From PALSA-600 sp963842335 (GTDB lineage: Bacteria > Actinomycetota > Thermoleophilia > Gaiellales > Gaiellaceae), in contig CAWJGF010000024.1 in the NCBI GenBank assembly GCA_963842335.1, positions 124,001 through 188,000 on the forward strand: a stretch of 64,000 nt of DNA, in the 5' to 3' direction. This document shows, in pieces, positions 18,091-25,060 of this stretch. Positions within the stretch are counted from its first letter, which is position 1; the number at the start of each line of letters is the position of its first letter. The position numbers and the translations under genes were made by a program. The notes beneath the pieces are model-generated. The model searched no databases, was not told the origin of the DNA, and saw nothing but the letters and a program-made list of their open reading frames with translations.

Positions 18091-19040
18091 GCCTCATTGT
18101 CGCGATACCACGCGACGGTGCGCTCGAGGCCGTCCTCGAAGCTCGTGCGGGCTTGCCAATCGAGAAGACGCTGGGCCTTCTCGGTCGAGCCGATGTGGCG
18201 GTCGACCTGACCCAGCCGCTCGGGAACGTGCGCGCGCAACTCGGCCGGCTTACCCAGCACCTCGAGCACGCTGCCGGCAATGTCGTTCACCGAGATGTCG
18301 ACGCCGGTAGCGATGTTCAGCACCTCCCCGGCGAGTCGCTCTATCGGCGCGTCGATCACGCGCTCGATCGCCTCGGCATCGTCGGCGACGTAGAGCCAGT
18401 CGCGCGATGCATGCCCGTCGCCGTGGATCGTCAGAGGCTCGTCTGCGAGCGCCTGCGTGATGAAGCGCGGTACGACCTTCTCGGGGTGCTGCCTGGGCCC
18501 GTAGTTGTTGAACGGGCGGACGATCACGATCGGCAGGTCGTAGGTCGTCCAGTACGAGTAGGCGAGCCGGTCGGCACCCGCCTTCGTCGCCGCGTACGGC
18601 GAGCGCGGCTTCAGTGCGTGCTCCTCGTCCATCGGAGCCGACTCAGCGGTGCCGTAGACCTCGGACGACGAGATGAGGATGAACCGCTCGACAGGCGTGA
18701 CGCGAATCGCGTCGAGCAGGATCTGCGTGCCCTCGACGTTCGTCGTCACGAACTCGGAGGCCCCGTGCTCGATCGACTTCTCGACGTGCGACTCGGCCGC
18801 CGCGTTCACGATCACGTCGACGCCCTCGACGAGCTCGCGCACGAGCGCGGTGTCGCGAATGTCGCCGTGCACGAAGGAGAGCCGTGGATGGCTCATCACG
18901 TCGGCGAGGTTCTCGAGATTGCCGGCGTAGGTGAGCGCGTCGAGCGTGACGACCTCGTACGGCGTCGCGTCGAGCAGGTGCCGGATGAAGTTCGAGGAGA
19001 TGAAACCCGCCCCACCCGTCACCAGAACCCTCTTGCTCAC
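18042..19040 (-). CDS. SDR sugar-nucleotide 4,6-dehydratase/epimerase (RmlB/LegB-like)
   Basis: The protein has 332 residues from GTG at 19040, preceded by a strong AGGAGGAG Shine-Dalgarno; the start overlaps the upstream stop (GTGA). It has the NAD loop VLVTGGAGFISSNFIRHLL, the RmlB-like TLDALTYAGNLENL, AAESHVEKSIE, the catalytic YAATKAGADR and the product-side block RPFNNYGPRQHPEKVVPRF. The active-site motif is SSSEVYGTAE rather than the STDEVYG of dTDP-glucose dehydratases, so the usual Asp is Ser. LegB-type dehydratases have a similar TSEVYG. It probably makes a 4-keto sugar for the DegT enzyme in the same operon. I am sure of the family but not of the nucleotide or the reaction. Confidence 0.82.
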   Translation of the reverse strand: MSKRVLVTGGAGFISSNFIRHLLDATPYEVVTLDALTYAGNLENLADVMSHPRLSFVHGDIRDTALVRELVEGVDVIVNAAAESHVEKSIEHGASEFVTTNVEGTQILLDAIRVTPVERFILISSSEVYGTAESAPMDEEHALKPRSPYAATKAGADRLAYSYWTTYDLPIVIVRPFNNYGPRQHPEKVVPRFITQALADEPLTIHGDGHASRDWLYVADDAEAIERVIDAPIERLAGEVLNIATGVDISVNDIAGSVLEVLGKPAELRAHVPERLGQVDRHIGSTEKAQRLLDWQARTSFEDGLERTVAWYRDNEAWWRAILARETRAYSS

Positions 19041-19939
19041 AACTCCTCCTCGATGGTGTACAGGGGCCTGCCCTCGACGTCCCGCTGGATCCGCCCCAGT
19101 GACTCCCCGATCAGCGCGAGGACGAATCCCTGGATGCCCAGCACGAGAACAATGCCTGCTCCCGCGAACAGCGGGCCGGGGAAGTTCGCGTTCACGATCC
19201 AATAGACGACGCCGTAGACGCCCAGCGCCGCCGCGGCCAGCGAGCAGACCAGGCCGAGCGAGACGCCGATCCACTGCACCGGCTGCGGCCAGAAGCCGGC
19301 GACGACATGAAGCGCGAGCCGGACGAGCCGGAGCGGCGAGTAGCGCGACCCCGAACTCGACGCGGCGTGCGAGACGTCGACCTCCTCGACGGACACCCCG
19401 GTCGAGACGACGAGCGCCTTCGTGAACTTCTGCCGCCCGATCGCGCCGAGCATCGGCTCGATCGCACCGCGCCGGTAGCCGTTGAATGCGCAACCGAAGT
19501 CGGCAATGTGCACGCCGGTGAACCGGCGGAGGAGCCCGTTGATCACCCGGCTCGGCAGCGTGCGGCCGGGCGAATCGTGCCGGGCGATGCGGCGCCCCGA
19601 CGCAACATCGGCCCGATCGAGTGCAGCGAGGAGCTTCGGGATATCCTCCGGCTCGTTCTGCAGGTCGCCGTCCATCGTGACGATGAGATCGCCGCGCGCG
19701 CGGACGAGGCCGGCGTGCATCGCGGGGTGCTGGCCGAAGTTGCGCTTGAAGCGTACGACGCGCATGCGCGCATCCCCTTCGTGGAGAGTGCGCAGGCGCG
19801 CAAAGGTCGCGTCGGTGGAGCCGTCGTCGATGAAGATGACCTCCCAGTCGCGACCTTCGAGCGACGAGGCGATACGCCGGTAGAGCTCCTCGACGGCACC
19901 CTCCTCGTTCAGCACCGTGACGACGACGGAAACGTCCAT
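19037..19939 (-). CDS. GtrB/DPM1-like polyprenyl-phosphate glycosyltransferase (GT2)
   Basis: The 300 residues have a GT-A domain (DVSVVVTVLNEEGAVEELY, VIFIDDGSTDATFARL, LIVTMDGDLQNEPEDIPKLL with the DxD-type metal site, and DFGCAFNGYRR). Two C-terminal hydrophobic helices (about residues 228-285) end in GFVLALIGESLGRIQ. This is the GtrB/ArnC/DPM layout: enzymes that load a sugar on undecaprenyl phosphate to make a membrane donor for GT-C enzymes outside. The polytopic protein at 12047-13900 could be the consumer. It overlaps the SDR by 4 nt and the protease gene by one base. Confidence 0.87.
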   Translation of the reverse strand: MDVSVVVTVLNEEGAVEELYRRIASSLEGRDWEVIFIDDGSTDATFARLRTLHEGDARMRVVRFKRNFGQHPAMHAGLVRARGDLIVTMDGDLQNEPEDIPKLLAALDRADVASGRRIARHDSPGRTLPSRVINGLLRRFTGVHIADFGCAFNGYRRGAIEPMLGAIGRQKFTKALVVSTGVSVEEVDVSHAASSSGSRYSPLRLVRLALHVVAGFWPQPVQWIGVSLGLVCSLAAAALGVYGVVYWIVNANFPGPLFAGAGIVLVLGIQGFVLALIGESLGRIQRDVEGRPLYTIEEEL

Positions 19940-20727
19940 CAGGAGAACACGACCCGTCGAGCAGCCAAATCGAAGGTCACGGCATGGCGCCGCAGGAACG
20001 CGTCTCCGATGAGGCCCTCGTAGCGAATGTCCTGGAACATCACGTCGGGATCTTCCTGGGCGAGCTCCGGCGCACCGGCCGGATGGATGCGGCCGCGGAT
20101 CGAGCCGAACCTGCGCGTGTAGACGTGACCGGTCTCGTCGCGCCCGTCGACGACCCGGAGACGCGGATCGTCGAGCGCCACGCCGACGTCAGCCGCGAGG
20201 CTCTCGTCGAGGATGAGGACGTCGCTGCCCATGTCGATCTCGACCTCGACCGTTCGGCCGTTCGGCAGGACGAGCGGCATGAACGCGGTCGCATCCGGCC
20301 CGTCGCTTTCGACCCGGATATCGATCGACGCGCCCCCACCGGGAGCGCCGATATAGACGACGCCACGCGGGTAGTCGACGGTGAAGGGCGACTCCGCGAA
20401 GAATGCAAGGGAGAGGAAGCCATCGAGGTCGGCGACCTCCGGCGGAAAGCCCGACGTGTCGAGAATCCCGATGGGCAGCACTTCACGATGAAGGGTGTCG
20501 AACGTGAGCGCCGGCAGTGTTGCGAGCGGCAGCGTGACCGCCTGCCCCGACATCCGCCGGCCCGTGAACGTCTCCGGCCCCGGCTCGAGCCCGAGCCGCT
20601 CGGCGAAGCGGTCCGTCACGAGCGTCAACCCGATGCCCGAGTCGAGAATGAACCGCGTGTCGTGGCCACCTGCGGTGACAGGCACTGTGACCAGATGGTG
20701 GAGGTACTCGAAGGGCGCCCCCGGCAT
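19939..20727 (-). CDS. Retropepsin-like aspartyl protease
   Basis: The protein has 262 residues from ATG at 20727 (MPGAPFEYLHHLVTVPVTAG). It contains two half-sites like those of aspartyl proteases: RFILDSGIGLTLVTDRF (DSG) and VEVEIDMGSDVLILDES (DMG in place of DTG/DSG). The C-terminal part has YEGLIGDAFLRRHAVTFD, the hydrophobic-Gly block seen in the pepsin-like fold. No signal peptide is visible, so it may act in the cytoplasm. It is the first gene of the leftward glycan operon and touches the GtrB-like start. The second catalytic motif is atypical, so activity should not be assumed. Its link to glycan synthesis is unclear. Confidence 0.72.
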   Translation of the reverse strand: MPGAPFEYLHHLVTVPVTAGGHDTRFILDSGIGLTLVTDRFAERLGLEPGPETFTGRRMSGQAVTLPLATLPALTFDTLHREVLPIGILDTSGFPPEVADLDGFLSLAFFAESPFTVDYPRGVVYIGAPGGGASIDIRVESDGPDATAFMPLVLPNGRTVEVEIDMGSDVLILDESLAADVGVALDDPRLRVVDGRDETGHVYTRRFGSIRGRIHPAGAPELAQEDPDVMFQDIRYEGLIGDAFLRRHAVTFDLAARRVVFS

Positions 20728-20787
20728 CGCGGACGACGCTACAGCACCCCGAACACCCGGCTCACAGGACGCTAACCGGCGCCGCTT

Positions 20788-20793
20788 AGGGTC
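20788..20793 (+). promoter_or_regulatory. Putative relic -10 box (TAGGGT) before the DUF402 pseudogene
   Basis: TAGGGT is followed by a short spacer of about seven bases and GTG at 20800, the start of the decayed DUF402 frame. The spacing matches intact gene heads here, so the promoter may have outlived the reading frame and may still drive the downstream DUF402 genes. Confidence 0.25.
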
Positions 20794-20799
20794 GCACCG

Positions 20800-21219
20800 G
20801 TGCAGGCAGGCAATCAGGTCGGCGATGTCGTGCTCGAGCGCGGCATCTATCGCGGACAACGTGCGCCGGACGTTCCCGCACCGCGTCGTCGGCCAGTGGG
20901 ACGGGCGCGTCGGCATCTACTGCGCCCCGGGCAACGAGAGCAAGGCAATGCGACGAGGCCCGGACGGCTGCCTGAAGCGCTGGGTCACGGACAAACCGCC
21001 GATCGACACCGCATGGAGCAGACGCATCTCTTGCGCTTCGAGGAGGCGACCGAGCTCGGGATCTGGACGCGCGCCGAGGCCGCGAGGATTCGCGCCGAGG
21101 GCGACCGCGTGATCGCCTCTGCGCGTTGCCGACCGGCGGGGCCGACCGGCGGGGAGCACTGGCGGCCGCCTGCCGCGTCGGGCCTGCTGCGACTACCGAA
21201 GGGCTCGGATGTGGTCTGA
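20800..21219 (+). pseudogene. Decayed DUF402 gene (two frameshifts and an internal deletion)
   Basis: No single frame explains this stretch, but stitching frames does. Frame 1 starts at GTG 20800 with NQVGDVVLERGIYRGQ. One extra base near 20861 then moves the match to the next frame (VRRTFPHRVVGQWDGRVGIY, then GPDGCLKRWVTDKPPID and TAWS). One lost base near 21017 moves it back (QTHLLRFEEATELGIWT, then RAEAARIRAEGDRVIAS, then RLPKGSDVV and stop). The last part aligns with the C-terminus of the intact neighbours (DELEEAARTGHL, EVRAEAERILAA). The DUF402 central core that should lie between HLLRF and EEATELG appears deleted, roughly 60-70 residues by comparison with those neighbours. Its stop overlaps the next DUF402 start by 11 nt. 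Confidence 0.65.
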
Positions 21220-21781
21220 GGGCGAGGTGATCCTGCGCCGCGAGGTGCTGAACGACGGCCGGGCGTGGATCGAGTTCCCCGTCATCGTCGTGCGCGATGC
21301 CCCGGAGCTCCTAGCGACCTACATCGCCGAGGGCACGGCGTTCTCGTTCCCGGAGGGCACGTTCCCGACACCGGACGGGCGCCATCCGTGGCACGGTCGC
21401 GCCCGCTGGCAGGGTCACGGCGTCCTGATGCTGCAGCGCCCGGGCGACGCGCATGCGATCTGGGTCTTCTGGGACGGCCCGGAGCGCGCATTCCACGGCT
21501 GGTACGTGAACCTGCAGGAGCCCTTCCGGCGCACCGGGCGTGGTTACGACACGCAGGACCTCGAGCTCGACATCTGGGTGCCCGCCGCGGGTGGCTGGGA
21601 ATGGAAGGATGCGGAGGTGCTCGACGAGCGAATCCGCGAAGGCCGTTACACGGTCGAGCAGGTCGAGGAGACCTGGGCCGAGGGCCGCCGCGTGGTCGCG
21701 GAGCTCGACGCGGGCCGGCGCTGGTGGGACCCGGGCTGGGCTCACTGGGAGCCCGACCCGGCGTGGCGCTCCCGGGCATGA
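21209..21781 (+). CDS. DUF402 family protein (FomD-like fold)
   Basis: The 190 residues match the DUF402 layout: an N-terminal beta region (GEVILRREVLNDGRAW), the core block WVFWDGPERAFHGWYVNLQEP with the conserved W-Y-V-N-L, then the acidic block GYDTQDLELDIWV and WEWKDAEVLDERIREGRY. FomD, a characterised member, hydrolyses nucleotide-linked intermediates using divalent metal; most members have no known substrate. It is the middle copy of three tandem DUF402 genes. The ATG lies inside the end of the decayed upstream copy. The function here is unknown. Confidence 0.8.
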   Translation: MWSEGEVILRREVLNDGRAWIEFPVIVVRDAPELLATYIAEGTAFSFPEGTFPTPDGRHPWHGRARWQGHGVLMLQRPGDAHAIWVFWDGPERAFHGWYVNLQEPFRRTGRGYDTQDLELDIWVPAAGGWEWKDAEVLDERIREGRYTVEQVEETWAEGRRVVAELDAGRRWWDPGWAHWEPDPAWRSRA

Positions 21782-21792
21782 CCGTTTCGCGC

Positions 21793-21910
21793 ACGTCCGG
21801 TATCAGACACGCGCACGAACGAGTGACGCCTTCGTGACAGGACTGTCACCGGTGCGGCATCAGACCGACCAACATTCGGCTTCGCGCGGGACACGTCCGG
21901 TGTCAGACAC
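21793..21910. repeat. Spaced palindromic repeats, CGGT(A/G)TCAGACAC type
   Basis: An 18-nt sequence (ACGTCCGGTRTCAGACAC, R = A then G) occurs at 21793-21810 and again at 21893-21910, exactly 100 bp apart. The second copy contains the perfect 13-nt palindrome GGTGTC-A-GACACC. A third related core (CGGCATCAGACC) lies near 21856, and an inverted repeat GTGACAG-GA-CTGTCAC lies near 21834-21849. The stretch fills the gap between two DUF402 genes and codes for nothing obvious. It resembles REP-like elements; no transposase gene is in the window. Confidence 0.55.
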
Positions 21911-21916
21911 CTGCGT

Positions 21917-22999
21917 ATGGCGTTCCGGCAACGCGGACGCCTCGTGAACGTCGCACGCCGAGAGCTGCACCGCGGCCGCGTCTGGCGCATCGTCGCGGCG
22001 CGCCACATCGGCGTGCACGAAGGCTTCGACGTTCTGTGGCACCCGGAGGGCATCCCCGTCTACCGGCCGTTTGCCGACGGGCGTCAGTTGCGCATTCCCG
22101 GCGAGGTCGATTGGCAGCTCGAGTCGATCCCGTCGGAGGTTGCGAGCATCGGATTCGTCCGCCCGGGCGACCGTCACTCGTTGTGGCTGCACTTCCGCGC
22201 CGGCACCTTCGAGAGCTGGTACGTGAATCTCGAACGTGCGAGCACCTGGAACGGACCTTGCTTCGACTACGTGGACGAGAAGCTCGACCTCGTCGTCGAT
22301 GCAGACGGCACCGTCCACTGGAAGGACGTCGACGAGCTCGAGGAAGCAGCGCGCACCGGTCACCTCGACGCGAACGAGGTGCGCGCGGAAGCGGAGAGAA
22401 TCCTGGCCGCGCCGTCCTGGCCGACGGGCTGGGAGAGCTTCACGCCTGACCCTGCGTGGTCCGCCCCCGAGCTGCCGGTGGGCTGGCAGGCGCCGCCGCT
22501 TTGCTCCGAGCGCTTCGAGCTCCTGCCGCTCCGCGAGCGTGACCTCGACGACTACGCAGGACTTCGCGGCGATCCCCGGACGCGTGTGCATTCGAGCACC
22601 GGCGTGCCGCGGACGCGGGAAGAGGCTGAGGCGGAGCTCGAGCACTCGAACGCCGCCTGGCGGGAGCACGGGTTCGGCACCTGGTGCCTTCGCGACCTGA
22701 ACGGGACCTTCGCCGGCGTGATCGTGGCTGTGCCAGGCCGCAAGGATCCGGAAACTCTCGAAGTCGGCTGGGTGCTCGCCCCCGACCACTGGGGACGCGG
22801 CCTTGCAACCGAGGCCGCGCGGCTCGTCGTCGCCGATCTCTTCCAGCGAGCCGAAGTCGAGCGCGTCACCGCGTTCCTGCGCGTCGAGAACGACGCGTCG
22901 CGCCGGGTCGCCGAGAAACTCGGGATGACACACAGCGAGACGCTTCCCGGCGCCCGCAGCGCAGGGGTCGAGCGGTACGACCTTCGGAGCCCAGGCTGA
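21917..22999 (+). CDS. DUF402-GNAT fusion protein
   Basis: This 360-residue protein joins two domains. Residues 1-190 are DUF402: GRVWRIVAARHIGVHEG, LWLHFRAGTFESWYVNLE, CFDYVDEKLDLVVDADG, HWKDVDELEEAARTGHL. Residues 195-360 are a GNAT acetyltransferase of the RimJ/RimL type: ERFELLPLRERDLDDYAGL, LEVGWVLAPDHWGRGLATEA with the acetyl-CoA loop, and FLRVENDASRRVAEKLGM. GNAT enzymes acetylate amines of proteins or small molecules. The fusion suggests that the DUF402 substrate and the acetylated product belong to one pathway, which is inference. It lies 136 nt after the second DUF402 gene. Confidence 0.85.
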   Translation: MAFRQRGRLVNVARRELHRGRVWRIVAARHIGVHEGFDVLWHPEGIPVYRPFADGRQLRIPGEVDWQLESIPSEVASIGFVRPGDRHSLWLHFRAGTFESWYVNLERASTWNGPCFDYVDEKLDLVVDADGTVHWKDVDELEEAARTGHLDANEVRAEAERILAAPSWPTGWESFTPDPAWSAPELPVGWQAPPLCSERFELLPLRERDLDDYAGLRGDPRTRVHSSTGVPRTREEAEAELEHSNAAWREHGFGTWCLRDLNGTFAGVIVAVPGRKDPETLEVGWVLAPDHWGRGLATEAARLVVADLFQRAEVERVTAFLRVENDASRRVAEKLGMTHSETLPGARSAGVERYDLRSPG

Positions 23000-23035
23000 C
23001 CGCGACGTTCGGCCACGAGCCTGCGCGTCTCTTTC

Positions 23036-23179
23036 GTGGTGCTCGCGCTGATCGCCGGCTGTGTCGCCGTCGCTGCGACGCGGCTCCGGTTCGCCGGGCC
23101 ACCGGTCCCCGAACCGCCTCTTCGTAACGCAACCGCACCAACAGTGCAACAAGAGCGAAAAGGACACTTTCGCCGGTGA
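23036..23179 (+). CDS. Doubtful small lipoprotein-like ORF
   Basis: This frame starts at GTG 23036 and gives 47 residues with a hydrophobic stretch and a lipobox-like VLALIAGC, then a Pro-rich tail (PPVPEPPLRNATAPTVQQ). There is no ATG, no clear Shine-Dalgarno and no positively charged start, although the frame is open back to the previous stop. It could be a gene remnant or chance in high-GC DNA. The rest of the 235-nt gap before 23235 shows no other gene. Confidence 0.18.
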   Translation: MVLALIAGCVAVAATRLRFAGPPVPEPPLRNATAPTVQQERKGHFRR

Positions 23180-23234
23180 CGGCGAGCAGTTACCACGGAC
23201 AGGAACACATTCCTCGTCGAAACGGAGCTGCCAC

Positions 23235-24317
23235 ATGGATCGCACTCGCCTCTTGTTGCTCGCCCTCATCGCCGCCTTCCTGCTCGTCGCGCCTGCGGCA
23301 CAGGCCGCGTCCCCCGACCTCGTCGTGAGCCAGGTGTACGCGGGCGGCGGCAATGCGGGCGCCACCTTCGCGAACGACTACGTCGAACTGCTCAACCGCG
23401 GCAGCTCGACCGTCGATCTCACCGGCTGGAGCGTCCAGTACGCACCCGGCACAACCACCTCGTGGTCACCGACCGTACTCACCGGAAGCATCGCGCCTGG
23501 ACACCGTTACCTCATCCAGTTCGCCTCCGCGGGCGCCGTCGGGTCGCCACTGCCCGCGCCCGACGCATTGGGGACGACGAATCTCGCGGCGAGCGGCGGC
23601 AAGGTTGCGATCGTGCACGACAGCGCCGCACTCACCTGCGGCACGGCCGCGGGAAGCTGCTCGGCGGTCGCGACCGTTCATGACCTGCTGGGCTACGGCT
23701 CAGCCACCGACTTCGAGGGCACCGCGGCCGCGGACGCCCTCACGAATACAACGGCCGCCGTGCGCGACGGCAGCGGCTGCACCGACACAGACTCGAACGC
23801 CGCTGACTTCACCGCTGCGACTCCAGCACCGCACAACTCAGCGAGCGCGGCGACCGTCTGCGGCGGCGCCCCTTCCTCGACCACGCAGAGCGCGAGCGTC
23901 AGCGTCGACATCCAGTCGTCCATCTCGCTGACGCTCGAGCACAGCTCCCTCAGCTTCGGCAGCGTCGTGGCGGGCCAGACGCCGGCTCCGGTCAGCGAGC
24001 ACGTGACCGTCGTCAGCAACGGAGCGACGGGCTACGCACTCAGCGTTCACCGGACGGCGTTCACCCCGGCCGATCTGCCGCTCGGGATCTCGGCGACCGC
24101 GCCGGCGGGAACGCAGGTCGGCGGCTCGCTTACCGGGGGTGCGGTGGTCGGTGTCCCCATCGCCCCGGCTGCCGATCTGCTCGTCGGCACATCGGCGTCG
24201 GCGACGCCCGCCGCCGGCGACGTCTGGCCGACGAGCTTCTCGTTCACACCGTCGCTGCCCTCGGTCGCGGCCGGGCACTACGCCACGTCCGTCACGTACA
24301 CGGTGATCGGCCGGTGA
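23235..24317 (+). CDS. Secreted protein with lamin-tail domain
   Basis: The protein has 360 residues from ATG at 23235, which is preceded by an ACGGAG Shine-Dalgarno. It has a clear signal peptide (RLLLLALIAAFLLVAPAAQA). A lamin-tail domain follows (DLVVSQVYAGGGNAGATF, DYVELLNRGSSTVDLTGWS, YLIQFASAG), about residues 25-190, and a beta-sandwich-like C-terminal region (ISLTLEHSSLSFGSVVAGQTP). Bacterial lamin-tail domains occur on secreted nucleases and surface proteins and probably bind surfaces or DNA. No nuclease domain is present. It overlaps the next gene by 4 nt (GTGA), so the two probably act together at the cell surface. Confidence 0.85.
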   Translation: MDRTRLLLLALIAAFLLVAPAAQAASPDLVVSQVYAGGGNAGATFANDYVELLNRGSSTVDLTGWSVQYAPGTTTSWSPTVLTGSIAPGHRYLIQFASAGAVGSPLPAPDALGTTNLAASGGKVAIVHDSAALTCGTAAGSCSAVATVHDLLGYGSATDFEGTAAADALTNTTAAVRDGSGCTDTDSNAADFTAATPAPHNSASAATVCGGAPSSTTQSASVSVDIQSSISLTLEHSSLSFGSVVAGQTPAPVSEHVTVVSNGATGYALSVHRTAFTPADLPLGISATAPAGTQVGGSLTGGAVVGVPIAPAADLLVGTSASATPAAGDVWPTSFSFTPSLPSVAAGHYATSVTYTVIGR

Positions 24318-25060
24318 TCGCGGCCGTCGCCGTCCACGCAACGCTCGCCGCGGCGAGCGTTGCGGCGGCGCCCGCGCAGGTGTCGCTCACCGCCTCGCCG
24401 GCGCAGGTCACGCTTCCCGCGGGCGGGCGGCAGATCGTCCGCGTCGCCGCGATCGGGCGCGGCTCGCTGAGTGTCGAGGCGCGGGTGGCGGGATTCGCGC
24501 TCGACCTCCGCGGCCGGCCGCGCGTCGTCTCTGTGAGCGACGCGGCGGCGTGGCTCTCAGTTCGACCGCGGCGACTCGTCGTCGGCCGCAACGGCGGTCT
24601 TCTCACCGTCTCGTCCCGGCGGCCTCTCGACGCACGGCCCGGAGATCACAGCGCCGTCGTTCTCCTCTCGGCGGTCGCGCCCTCGGCGCGCGGTGTGGTG
24701 GTGCGCATGCGTATCGGCCTGGCCGTCTCGGTGCGCGTCCCTGGCCGCATCGTTCACCACGTGTCCGTGGTCGCGGCGCGCTTGCGACGCGCGGGCCACG
24801 CACGGCTGCTCGAGCTGACGCTTGCGAACCGCGGCAATGTGATCGAGGTGGTCGGAGCCGGCGGCCTGAGGGTGAGCCTCGTGCGGCGAGGACGGGTCGT
24901 CGCGCACTACCTCGTCGCGCGCCGCGAGCTCCTGCCGGGCACGCGCGGTCTCGTTCGGCTGCGGTACGACGGTCATGCCCGTGGCATGACCGTCGTCCGC
25001 ACCGAGCTCAGGCGCGCAGGTGCCCGGCCGGTCGAGCGCCGCTTTCGGCTACGTCTGTGA
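24314..25060 (+). CDS. Secreted beta-sandwich protein of unknown function
   Basis: The 248 residues begin with a hydrophobic, signal-like stretch (IAAVAVHATLAAASVAAAP). Beta-rich repeats of the kind seen in Ig-like/DUF916-type surface proteins follow: SLTASPAQVTLPAGGRQIV and LTLANRGNVIEVVGAGGL, the latter typical of CARDB/NEW3-like domains. It has no cysteines worth noting and no C-terminal membrane anchor. The GTG start overlaps the stop of the lamin-tail gene (GTGA), so the pair is translationally coupled. It may be an accessory or chaperone-like surface protein. The end overlaps the convergent MFS gene by 12 nt. Confidence 0.7.
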   Translation: MIAAVAVHATLAAASVAAAPAQVSLTASPAQVTLPAGGRQIVRVAAIGRGSLSVEARVAGFALDLRGRPRVVSVSDAAAWLSVRPRRLVVGRNGGLLTVSSRRPLDARPGDHSAVVLLSAVAPSARGVVVRMRIGLAVSVRVPGRIVHHVSVVAARLRRAGHARLLELTLANRGNVIEVVGAGGLRVSLVRRGRVVAHYLVARRELLPGTRGLVRLRYDGHARGMTVVRTELRRAGARPVERRFRLRL

